Assembly (NCBI GenBank): GCA_027080605.1
Contig: JALWRO010000079.1
Location: forward strand, 1 to 7,859
Direction: 5' to 3'
Length of the DNA: 7,859 nucleotides
DNA from: Campylobacterales bacterium
GTDB lineage: Bacteria > Campylobacterota > Campylobacteria > Campylobacterales > QNZT01
The notes beneath the pieces are model-generated. The model did no database searches. It saw nothing but the letters and a program-made list of their open reading frames with translations, and was not told the origin of the DNA. The position numbers were made by a program, and so were the translations under genes. Shown here piece by piece: positions 1-5,705 of the stretch. Within the stretch, counting starts at the first letter, position 1. Every line of letters starts with the position of its first letter.

Positions 1-94
1 CATCAACGGTCTGATCTCATCAACCATCCTGACGCTGGTGGTGCTGCCGATTCTCTATATCATCACAGCCAAAAAGTTGCAAAGCATACATTGA
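1..94 (+). CDS. C-terminal end of an RND heavy-metal efflux pump (CzcA/CusA type), partial
   Basis: Only the last 30 codons are in the window. The frame starts at base 2 and stops at TGA 92-94. The visible peptide contains ISSTILTLVVLPILY followed by a short basic tail. This matches the last transmembrane helix of the HME branch of RND transporters (CzcA/CusA), where an ISSTxLTLxVLPxLY pattern is typical. Such proteins are about 1000 residues long, sit in the inner membrane and drive metal export through a periplasmic adaptor and an outer-membrane channel. The substrate cannot be judged from this end alone. The next gene starts 56 bp downstream on the same strand, so the two may share a transcript. 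The family call is fairly firm because the motif is distinctive, but the evidence is short. Confidence 0.72.
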   Translation, partial: INGLISSTILTLVVLPILYIITAKKLQSIH

Positions 95-119
95 AGCGGC
101 TGCCATGTATAAGAATTTA

Positions 120-128
120 TGATACAAT
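120..128 (+). promoter_or_regulatory. Candidate extended -10 promoter for the Haem_bd gene
   Basis: TGATACAAT fits the extended -10 form TGnTAnAAT. It would start transcription near base 135, just ahead of the GGAGAG ribosome binding site at 141-146. No convincing -35 box is visible, which is usual for sigma-70 promoters in Campylobacterota. The identical nine bases occur in front of the His/Met-rich gene on the other strand (3841-3849). Confidence 0.42.
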
Positions 129-150
129 TACAAAAAAGAAGGAGAGAACC

Positions 151-591
151 ATGAAAAAGTTCATCATAATTACACTGCTGCTTTTGGTTGCAATTCAATT
201 TATCCCTTACGGGAAAGATCATACCAACCCGCCCGTCATAGCGGAACCAAACTGGGATTCACCGCAAACACGCGCACTTTTTATGCGTGCCTGCGGCGAC
301 TGCCACTCACATGAAACGAAATGGCCCTGGTACAGCAACATCGCTCCCGTATCCTGGCTGATCTATCATGATGTCGTCGAGGGGAGGGAGCATTTCAACA
401 TCTCCGCATGGGGGCATCAGAAAAAGAATGAGGGAGAAGATGCCGCTGAAGAGCTGGAAGAGGGAGAGATGCCACTCAAACCCTATCTGCTCGCGCATCC
501 GGAAGCAAGACTCAGCAAGCAGGAAAAAGCGCTGCTGATCGAGGGGTTGAAAAAAACATTCGGGGAAGAGAAGGAAAAAGACGACGATTAA
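151..591 (+). CDS. Membrane-anchored mono-haem c-type protein, Haem_bd family
   Basis: This is a 146-residue protein. An N-terminal hydrophobic segment (about residues 4-18) acts as an uncleaved anchor or signal peptide, so the rest lies in the periplasm. A single CGDCH haem c motif sits at residues 48-52, followed by the ETKWPWYSNIAPVSW signature and by EEGEMPLKPYLLAHPEARLS near residues 103-122. That order is diagnostic of the haem-binding domain PF14376. Met107 is a plausible second haem ligand (inference). The C-terminus is very acidic and basic (EEKEKDDD). I chose ATG 151 because GGAGAG lies 4 bases ahead and a proper signal sequence follows. An in-frame TTG at 91 lies inside the RND gene and adds no sensible sequence. 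Family members are small redox or haem proteins of poorly defined role. Position after an RND pump gene suggests envelope stress or metal handling, but this is not shown. Confidence 0.88.
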   Translation: MKKFIIITLLLLVAIQFIPYGKDHTNPPVIAEPNWDSPQTRALFMRACGDCHSHETKWPWYSNIAPVSWLIYHDVVEGREHFNISAWGHQKKNEGEDAAEELEEGEMPLKPYLLAHPEARLSKQEKALLIEGLKKTFGEEKEKDDD

Positions 592-627
592 GTTTTCTTA
601 AACGATTATCCTGCTTCGCATTCACTA

Positions 628-665
628 CGCCACGTTTTTCACAAAAACTGTTGAAAAACGTGGCG
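628..665. repeat. Perfect 14-bp inverted repeat between convergent genes (REP-like element or bidirectional terminator)
   Basis: The arms cgccacgtttttca (628-641) and tgaaaaacgtggcg (652-665) are perfect reverse complements around a 10-base loop. The element lies between the stop codons of two convergent genes (591 and 703), where a bidirectional terminator would be expected. Neither side has the U-tract of a classical intrinsic terminator. The long GC-capped stem resembles an intergenic repetitive palindrome (REP type). Close by is a small TACC-AA-GGTA palindrome (679-688). Confidence 0.6.
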
Positions 666-702
666 CAAAGCTCAAAAATACCAAGGTACGATATACTTCG
701 GA

Positions 703-2526
703 TTAATCCCCTCCGGGACCGTTGTGACAATCATAGCAGCTGACCATGTGCCCTTTGGCAAATGTTTTGGTGCCGTGCTCGACCGAGAAGGTACGTGCGG
801 CAAATGTTTTGGAAAGTACACTTCCCCGATAATCCGCACCGTGACATGCCCGACATGAAGCGCTGTTTTTCTCGGCGACATCTTCATGCATCTTCACCCA
901 ATCCTGTCCGACCGTATGCATACCGTGCGGTCCTCCGTCTGCGGTTCTGGGTACCGTCAGGTGGCATGCTGTACAGTCGTTGATCGTACCGGCATGTCCC
1001 TGTGCACTTTTACTTTGCAGATTGTCTTCTTCTCTGGCTGTCGGATAGACCGCATGGGTCGAACCGTGACAGGCGCTGCACTGCATCCCTTTATGCCCTG
1101 TACTGAAACGGTAGAGCGATTTACCTTTGACAGGGGTATCCGGATTGGTCGCAAAACGGTTGTCAAGTGCCGCACGCAGTGTTCCCGTTGCGAAATCTGT
1201 AACCGCTTCGGTATATCGGTGACCGTCCTGGTGACACGACTGACAGTTTGGCTCGTCAAGCCATCCCTCACGTCCTTTCTTTCCTACGGCACTCATACCT
1301 CCGTGACAACTCTGGCACTGCATTTTCATTGTGCCGTCGGAATTTTTGGCATTACCCATCGCGCCTCTGAGACACTGTGTTGTTGCACCGGGGTGGCAGG
1401 TATAACAAGCGTTTCGGTTAGCCTGGTTATCAAGCTTCTGACCGTTAAGCGGATCGGTAACATTGGCATGCTTACTGTGAATCGCTTCAGTCAGCGGCGG
1501 AACGCCGGTTACACCTGTCCCCGGCAATGCATTGCTTTGGTGACAAGATGCACACAATACGGGTGTACCGCTTTGTGCCGTCTCATAGAGTGAAGGCTGA
1601 TAGTTATACCCTTTCGCTTTCAGTGCCGCAAGATAGGAGGATATGTCATTTTCATCATCATGAAGCCTGAGGATGTTGTATTTGTAATCTTTCTGGCTGT
1701 CCGGAAGGTTGACCCAGCCTGCTGTCGGTTTGGCATCCGGGTTTGTGTTGGAGGCATGACATTTGCGACAATCCATCTCATCACTGACGGGAAGTACCGT
1801 GGTTGTAGACGCAAGCAGATTGCCCTGCATATCTTTGGCTACGACTTTAACCATCGGATAATGGTTCGTCGATCCGTCGTCGTTTTGCGGTACGGTCGGA
1901 ATTCCTTCGGCAATCCACCATTCATGCGCGCTCTGATACTCCATCGCTTGCGGGGTTTTGCTTTGCACAGGATAGCCTTTGAGTCCGATATCTTTTGCCA
2001 GATTGGCGCCGAAAAGTTTTTGGGTATATTGCCAGAAGTTGGTCTTCGTGCTGCTGACTGTATTCCATTTGCCGTTTAGTGCAGGTACTGCTTCGTAGGT
2101 AATTCTCACCCCTGACGATATCTTCTTCGCATCACCGTCACGACGCTCAACTAACTGTGCATTGAGCGTGTTATAGGGTGGCAGTATTGAAAAGACGGAG
2201 TAGTCGTTGCCGTCCATGCAGTGCATGCCTAAATCATTCCAGGCTAGCAGGCGGTATTTGCCACTGGCTGTGGGTATCGTGGTACCACCCGAACTTGTTT
2301 CACCCCCGCCGCCGTTTTGGTTGTTTCCACTGTTATTACTTGTCTGTTCACCACTCTCTTCCTTCTGGGATTTTTCATCATCATGTTTTTTGATATAATC
2401 ACCGTCAAGTCGAACATCTGAATATTCACTACCATCTGGACTTCCGCCACTGGAATCACTGCCACATCCACCCACAAATAACGCCGTCAGGACCAATGAA
2501 CAAATCATACTGTTTTGTATACGCAT
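703..2526 (-). CDS. Nonahaem c-type cytochrome lipoprotein
   Basis: This is a 607-residue exported lipoprotein. The signal peptide (1-20) ends in the lipobox FVGGC with Cys21, and +2 is Gly, so no Asp+2 inner-membrane retention signal is present. Residues 22-86 form a Gly/Ser/Asn/Asp-rich linker. Residues 87-250 form a haem-free domain with an AWNDLGMHCMDGNDYS motif (95-110). Nine CxxCH haem c motifs follow, with first cysteines at 253, 325, 374, 404, 428, 483, 518, 558 and 597. Cys103 and Cys385 belong to no haem motif. There is no CxxCK site, so octahaem tetrathionate-reductase or NrfA-type catalysis is not indicated and electron transfer is more likely. ATG 2526 is preferred to an upstream in-frame ATG (2631) because of the AAAGGAT site before it and the signal peptide. 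The gene is last in a same-strand series behind an outer-membrane barrel. The exact subfamily is not recognised. Confidence 0.9.
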   Translation of the reverse strand: MRIQNSMICSLVLTALFVGGCGSDSSGGSPDGSEYSDVRLDGDYIKKHDDEKSQKEESGEQTSNNSGNNQNGGGGETSSGGTTIPTASGKYRLLAWNDLGMHCMDGNDYSVFSILPPYNTLNAQLVERRDGDAKKISSGVRITYEAVPALNGKWNTVSSTKTNFWQYTQKLFGANLAKDIGLKGYPVQSKTPQAMEYQSAHEWWIAEGIPTVPQNDDGSTNHYPMVKVVAKDMQGNLLASTTTVLPVSDEMDCRKCHASNTNPDAKPTAGWVNLPDSQKDYKYNILRLHDDENDISSYLAALKAKGYNYQPSLYETAQSGTPVLCASCHQSNALPGTGVTGVPPLTEAIHSKHANVTDPLNGQKLDNQANRNACYTCHPGATTQCLRGAMGNAKNSDGTMKMQCQSCHGGMSAVGKKGREGWLDEPNCQSCHQDGHRYTEAVTDFATGTLRAALDNRFATNPDTPVKGKSLYRFSTGHKGMQCSACHGSTHAVYPTAREEDNLQSKSAQGHAGTINDCTACHLTVPRTADGGPHGMHTVGQDWVKMHEDVAEKNSASCRACHGADYRGSVLSKTFAARTFSVEHGTKTFAKGHMVSCYDCHNGPGGD

Positions 2527-2564
2527 CGCATATCCTTTGTGATTTTTTGATGCTGTATTATTAG

Positions 2565-2585
2565 ATAATTTTATGAATAAATTAT
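2565..2585. promoter_or_regulatory. AT-rich palindrome in the leader of the nonahaem cytochrome
   Basis: The arms ataattt (2565-2571) and aaattat (2579-2585) are perfect inverted repeats with a 7-base centre. They lie in the 85-bp gap between the barrel stop and the cytochrome start. This could be a regulator site or an RNA hairpin. No U-tract follows on the minus strand, so termination is unlikely. AT-rich DNA yields such repeats easily by chance, so confidence is low. Confidence 0.25.
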
Positions 2586-2611
2586 GAAGTTTTGGAAAAT
2601 TGGGAAAAATA

Positions 2612-3385
2612 TTAAAAGAAGTACCCCACATTCAACGAGCCTGAAAAATCCATGGCGCTATCACTAAGCCCATTGGAGAACTCGGCAGAAACATACCAGT
2701 GTTCGTTCATGAAGCGGTTTACGTAGAGAGAAAGCGTGCGCAGGTTCGCTTCTTCTTCGTAAATGGAACTTTGTTCTGTATATGAAAGTGAAGCATAGGA
2801 CTTAGGGGTAAAAGCATACCCCGTCGAAAGTGTCAGGCGGTCGCTGTCTGTCGTAGCGTCATCCTGCATAAAGGTATGCTGATACTCAGCGGCGATGTCA
2901 TAGAAGCCGGCATAGTGTACAACCCGTGCCGTGACAAAATAGTCCGTATTGTTTCCGTTTTGACTCTCAGTCGGGATATATCCGCCGGCACCTGCTTTGA
3001 AGGTGTATGTCGGCTGCTTCCAGCGGTAGTACAAAGCCAACGTCGTATCATCGATACCGCTTTCGCCGCTTTGCAGGTTGTAGTCAGATGTATAAAGCCA
3101 GGCGCTGAAGTCTCCGTAATAGTATCCGACGGAAAGGCTTTTGGCGTTTTGGGAACTGTTTGCATCCACTTTCGCATAGAGATATCCGACACTGATATCA
3201 AAATGGTGCTCTTTTTTGAAAGTCACTTTTTCAACCGCACATCCATAGGCATCGACGATATCCGTCAAAGCAGAATTTGGGCAGCGATCATCTTCGTTTG
3301 CTACACCATCCAGATCATCATCGATAAATGCCGCGTGTGTCAACGTACCTGCCAGAAAAAACAGCATCACCAAAATATTTTTCAA
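2612..3385 (-). CDS. Outer-membrane beta-barrel protein with N-terminal thrombospondin type-3 calcium-binding repeat
   Basis: This is a 257-residue protein with a signal peptide (MKNILVMLFFLAGTLTHA, 1-18). An Asp-rich thrombospondin type-3 segment follows (about 20-46: DDDLDGVANEDDRCPNS, closing with DAYGC), whose two cysteines probably form a disulfide. The rest alternates hydrophobic and polar residues with many aromatics, as in transmembrane strands, and ends in GYFF. A C-terminal Phe is the usual signal for BAM-dependent insertion. An OmpA peptidoglycan-binding domain is absent, so this is a bare barrel of roughly 8-12 strands (estimate). I chose TTG 3385 because it begins a normal signal peptide and lies 10 bases after GGGGAG. 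An in-frame GTG at 3394 sits only one base from that site. The ribosome binding site overlaps the TAG stop of the gene upstream, implying translational coupling. It could be a pore partner for the downstream cytochrome, but this is inference. Confidence 0.82.
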   Translation of the reverse strand: MKNILVMLFFLAGTLTHAAFIDDDLDGVANEDDRCPNSALTDIVDAYGCAVEKVTFKKEHHFDISVGYLYAKVDANSSQNAKSLSVGYYYGDFSAWLYTSDYNLQSGESGIDDTTLALYYRWKQPTYTFKAGAGGYIPTESQNGNNTDYFVTARVVHYAGFYDIAAEYQHTFMQDDATTDSDRLTLSTGYAFTPKSYASLSYTEQSSIYEEEANLRTLSLYVNRFMNEHWYVSAEFSNGLSDSAMDFSGSLNVGYFF

Positions 3386-3400
3386 ATTAAACACTCTCCC

Positions 3401-3823
3401 CTATTTTTTATGATGGTGCATTTGATTATTCGGTTCGGGTCGTGTTTGTGGGATTGGACGATGTTCATTGCCTCCTCGTGCAGGTGAGGGTGTCTGATGG
3501 TGCGGCATCATCTCCTGTCGCTGCGGCAATATACCGTTGTGTTCTCTGCCGTGCATCATCCCGGATCGATGTGCTTGTCCATGTTTCCCGTTATGCTGTC
3601 CTGCCTGATCACCACCATGCATCGAAGCACGGAGTTTGCGCATCGCTTTGCTTCGTTGCTCGGAATTCATTCTCGCCAATTCGCGTTTGATCTGGTTCAT
3701 AAGCTTGAAACGCTCCGATTTTGGCGCATTTTGCAGCCTGGCAATTTTGGATGCGAGATCACTCTGCGCAGCTGCCAACAGCATGGGCACCATCAGTAAA
3801 AGGGTCAAAAGTCTCTTTTTCAT
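3401..3823 (-). CDS. Exported His/Met-rich small protein, probable periplasmic metal- or haem-binding
   Basis: This is a 140-residue protein with a clear signal peptide (MKKRLLTLLLMVPMLLAAA, cleavage near residue 19). Residues 22-68 are predicted helical and charged, with RMNSEQRSKAMRKLRASM at 51-68. That loosely recalls the LTxEQ helices of Spy/CpxP/ZraP-like periplasmic proteins. The region from about residue 68 to the end is disordered, rich in Gly, Gln and Pro, and carries twelve histidines (69, 77, 81, 85, 91, 95, 108, 109, 121, 136-138) plus Met pairs at 89-90 and 105-106. This composition suggests binding of Cu, Ni, Zn or haem. A GGGGAA site precedes the ATG, and a candidate promoter of its own lies at 3841-3849. 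The gene sits 39 bp after a sensor kinase gene and just ahead of a barrel gene. No family is firmly recognised. Confidence 0.78.
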   Translation of the reverse strand: MKKRLLTLLLMVPMLLAAAQSDLASKIARLQNAPKSERFKLMNQIKRELARMNSEQRSKAMRKLRASMHGGDQAGQHNGKHGQAHRSGMMHGREHNGILPQRQEMMPHHQTPSPARGGNEHRPIPQTRPEPNNQMHHHKK

Positions 3824-3840
3824 ATCATTCCCCGTTTTTT

Positions 3841-3849
3841 ATTGTATCA
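3841..3849 (-). promoter_or_regulatory. Candidate extended -10 promoter for the His/Met-rich gene and downstream envelope genes
   Basis: Read on the minus strand this is TGATACAAT, an extended -10 (TGnTAnAAT). It lies in the 39-bp gap after the sensor kinase stop, and a start site would fall about 10 bases ahead of the GGGGAA ribosome binding site. It would let the His/Met-rich, barrel and cytochrome genes be transcribed separately from the regulators. The same nine bases precede the Haem_bd gene (120-128). Confidence 0.45.
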
Positions 3850-3862
3850 TACATAAAAAACA

Positions 3863-4912
3863 TTACTTAACTATTACCTTCCCAAGGTCAAGTGCCACAA
3901 TCGTTCCTTTACCTTTTTGACTCTCGATGCGTATCCCGATTCCCAGCGCGTCACACAGCTTTTTGACGATATGCATACCGATGCCAAGCCCACGGTCGCT
4001 TTCCTTATAGTAACGCTCAAATACTTTTTTCACGTTTTCGATCCCCCTCCCGCTGTCTTTGATTAGCAAAAGATATGCTTGCATCACTACCTGTACCGTA
4101 CCATCCTGATCATTATATTTGCATGCATTGCTAAGAATATTATCGATAATTCGCACGAAAGCATCCCGATTAGCCTCGAGTGTATAGTCATCAACTTCGA
4201 CCAGAAAAGAGATTTTTGGATAAAGTGTACGAAAATGCTCAATCCTCTCCCTCACCGTCTGCTGCAATCCAAATCTCTCCTTTTGCAGAGGCGAATCGTC
4301 CAAAAAAGTGGTAAGATTATTCTGGAGCGAAAGAATTGTCGAAATGTTAGACTGCATACGCTCAATCTTCCGATTTTGACCGATCTCTTTTTGAAAGAGT
4401 TTAAAATTGACCACCAGAGAACTTATCGGAGTGTTGATATCATGAAGCATATCTTTGACAAACTCTTCGTTAAGTTCCAGTGCTTTTTTAAGCGGTCTGA
4501 GCGCATAGAGGGAAAAGAGAAATGACAGTAGTGCAATCAAAAACGCATAAAAGAGAAACTTTTTTGCCAAATCGTTTCGAAGATCCGTAAGCATCTTTGC
4601 ATACACCGGTTTGGGCAGCATCACTTTCAGCAAATATCCATCGGCAGTGGGCACATCAAAATAGGTATAAAGATTCCCCTTTTTGTAAAGTCTCTGGACT
4701 TTTTCCTTCCCGGTTTTGGGGACGAAGTCCAGTTGCAACCCTTCACACTTGAGATCGAAACTGCAAATCTTCATGCGGTTAAACACCTGCTCGTCTATCG
4801 TACGCCGCTCCTGACGATACTGCTGCATCGCAATCACAAAGAGCAATATCATCTGCAACGTAAAGAAAAGCAGAAAGCTTTTGAGCAGCGACTCGAGTTC
4901 ATACTTTTTCAA
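3863..4912 (-). CDS. Compact membrane sensor histidine kinase
   Basis: This is a 349-residue kinase starting at TTG. Transmembrane helix 1 spans about residues 10-29 and helix 2 about 119-138, enclosing a periplasmic sensor region of about 90 residues with a Cys50-x5-Cys56 pair. No HAMP domain fits: the H-box FVKDMLHDINTPIS, with the phosphorylated His at 157, comes about 20 residues after helix 2. The HATPase_c boxes are complete: N (IIDNILSNACKYN, about 255-267), G1 (DSGRG, 286-290), F (FERYYK, 299) and G2 (GLGIG, 308-312). I chose TTG 4912 because AGGGG lies 7 bases ahead, it gives a normal N-terminus before helix 1, and it overlaps the regulator gene by 14 bp. An upstream in-frame ATG at 5020 lies deep inside the regulator gene. 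The ligand is unknown. Its partner is almost certainly the OmpR-type regulator at 4899-5534. Confidence 0.9.
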   Translation of the reverse strand: MKKYELESLLKSFLLFFTLQMILLFVIAMQQYRQERRTIDEQVFNRMKICSFDLKCEGLQLDFVPKTGKEKVQRLYKKGNLYTYFDVPTADGYLLKVMLPKPVYAKMLTDLRNDLAKKFLFYAFLIALLSFLFSLYALRPLKKALELNEEFVKDMLHDINTPISSLVVNFKLFQKEIGQNRKIERMQSNISTILSLQNNLTTFLDDSPLQKERFGLQQTVRERIEHFRTLYPKISFLVEVDDYTLEANRDAFVRIIDNILSNACKYNDQDGTVQVVMQAYLLLIKDSGRGIENVKKVFERYYKESDRGLGIGMHIVKKLCDALGIGIRIESQKGKGTIVALDLGKVIVK

Positions 4913-5534
4913 GCATATACCCCTGACCACGAATATTTTTGATCTCCAGACCAAGTTTCGATTTGAGCTTTGCAAGATTGACACGCAGTGCGTTTGGATT
5001 AGGTTGTTCGAGCAAATCAAGCAATGTATAGGAAGAGACGATTTTACCCATATTGGTGATCAGTTCATGAAACAGTGCCAGCTGCACCTCTCCAAGCCCG
5101 ATCGTCTCATCCCCCTTTTGCAAAACTTTGGTACGGGTATCGTAAACGATATCTTTATATCGTATTGTATTCTCTTCGATTTTGCAATATTTGCTCTTGA
5201 TGCGAATTACCAGCTCTTCGGGATCGAAAGGCTTTTTGATGTAGTCCTCCGCCCCCAGCTCAAATCCTTTGGAGATAGAGTTGATATCAGTCAGCGCGGT
5301 GATGTAGATAGTCGGGGTAGTGTCATCGGCGGCTTTGAGCTGTTTGAGTACGTCAAAACCGTTCTCTTTGGGAACATTGATATCGAAGATATAAAGATCG
5401 TAGCGATTCCCGAAAGTAAGATCATAGACCTGCTCCCCGTCATGTGCAACATCGACATCAAACCCTTCACCCACAAGATACTCCTGCAAACTTTCGCAGA
5501 GTATTTCGTCATCTTCCAGCAGTAATATTTTCAT
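4899..5534 (-). CDS. OmpR-family response regulator
   Basis: This is a 211-residue protein with two domains. The receiver (1-115) has the acidic pocket LEDDE (7-10), the phosphoacceptor Asp51 in DLYIFDINVP, the switch Thr79 and the conserved Lys101 in KKPFDPEE. The C-terminal half (about 120-211) is a winged-helix DNA-binding domain ending in the usual IRGQGYML wing. It would be phosphorylated by the downstream-encoded kinase and control promoters near the cell's envelope genes, perhaps its own and that of the His/Met-rich gene (inference). The ATG at 5534 has no visible Shine-Dalgarno sequence, and a strong-looking extended -10 ends only six bases upstream, so the mRNA may be leaderless. The stop overlaps the kinase start. 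A common arrangement of cognate pairs in Campylobacterota. Confidence 0.93.
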   Translation of the reverse strand: MKILLLEDDEILCESLQEYLVGEGFDVDVAHDGEQVYDLTFGNRYDLYIFDINVPKENGFDVLKQLKAADDTTPTIYITALTDINSISKGFELGAEDYIKKPFDPEELVIRIKSKYCKIEENTIRYKDIVYDTRTKVLQKGDETIGLGEVQLALFHELITNMGKIVSSYTLLDLLEQPNPNALRVNLAKLKSKLGLEIKNIRGQGYMLEKV

Positions 5535-5540
5535 AGCTGA

Positions 5541-5549
5541 AGTATAGCA
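5541..5549 (-). promoter_or_regulatory. Extended -10 promoter for the regulator-kinase pair, possibly leaderless
   Basis: The minus strand reads TGCTATACT, a good extended -10 (TGn-TATACT). Six bases separate it from the ATG of the OmpR-type regulator, which would place the transcription start at or next to that ATG. Upstream are AT-rich tracts and a 15-base near-perfect palindrome (5561-5575) where a -35 or an operator would lie. Confidence 0.5.
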
Positions 5550-5596
5550 TAAATTTAAAAATATATTAAATATATAACTTCTTATTACTTTTTAAC

Positions 5597-5632
5597 AATA
5601 TAGAGATGGTAATCACCTCTATATTAATTTTT
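5597..5632 (+). terminator. Hairpin with T-tract, weak candidate terminator
   Basis: The arms aatatagag (5597-5605) and ctctatatt (5617-5625) pair perfectly over 9 bp. After one mismatch the pairing can continue inward for 2-3 bp. AATTTTT follows on the plus strand. No plus-strand gene ends here, and the minus strand has no U-tract after the hairpin. The structure may therefore act on the minus-strand transcript leaving the lipoprotein gene by another route, or be something else. Confidence 0.3.
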
Positions 5633-5634
5633 GG

Positions 5635-5702
5635 GCTATTTGAGTCCCGATACACGCAGTGTGAATATGTACTCCCAACGAGGTGCCGGGAGCAAAAATA
5701 GC
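5635..5702. repeat. Structured inverted-repeat element in the lipoprotein-regulator gap
   Basis: An outer stem (gctattt 5635-5641 with aaatagc 5696-5702) encloses an inner stem (tcccg 5645-5649 with cggga 5687-5691). Inside lie a small acac-gca-gtgt hairpin (5652-5662) and an alternative stem ctccc (5672-5676) with gggag (5688-5692), which excludes the inner one. It begins 3 bases after the lipoprotein stop codon on the minus strand. It could be a 3' UTR structure, an ncRNA or a dispersed repeat. No known RNA family is recognised. Confidence 0.4.
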
Positions 5703-5705
5703 TTT

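Noticed and set aside
91..150. Upstream TTG start for the Haem_bd protein
   Set aside because: It lies within the end of the RND gene, has no ribosome site, and puts 20 unrelated residues in front of a normal signal sequence.
886..1593. 235-codon open frame on the plus strand inside the cytochrome gene
   Set aside because: It is antisense to nine regularly spaced haem motifs, is rich in Cys, Arg and Thr as expected from the reverse complement of such a gene, and has no ribosome site or domain.
703..2526. Octahaem tetrathionate/hydroxylamine-type reductase identity for the cytochrome
   Set aside because: There are nine CxxCH motifs, no CxxCK or modified catalytic site, and a lipoprotein anchor. 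No catalytic signature was seen.
2527..2631. Upstream ATG start for the nonahaem cytochrome
   Set aside because: It would bury the lipobox signal peptide behind 35 residues and overlap the barrel stop. ATG 2526 has a good ribosome site.
2876..3487. 203-codon open frame on the plus strand across the barrel and His/Met-rich genes
   Set aside because: It runs antisense over two well-supported exported proteins and shows no recognisable domain or start signal.
4881..5525. 214-codon open frame on the plus strand opposite the OmpR-type regulator
   Set aside because: The minus-strand frame has every receiver and winged-helix residue. This one is its shadow.
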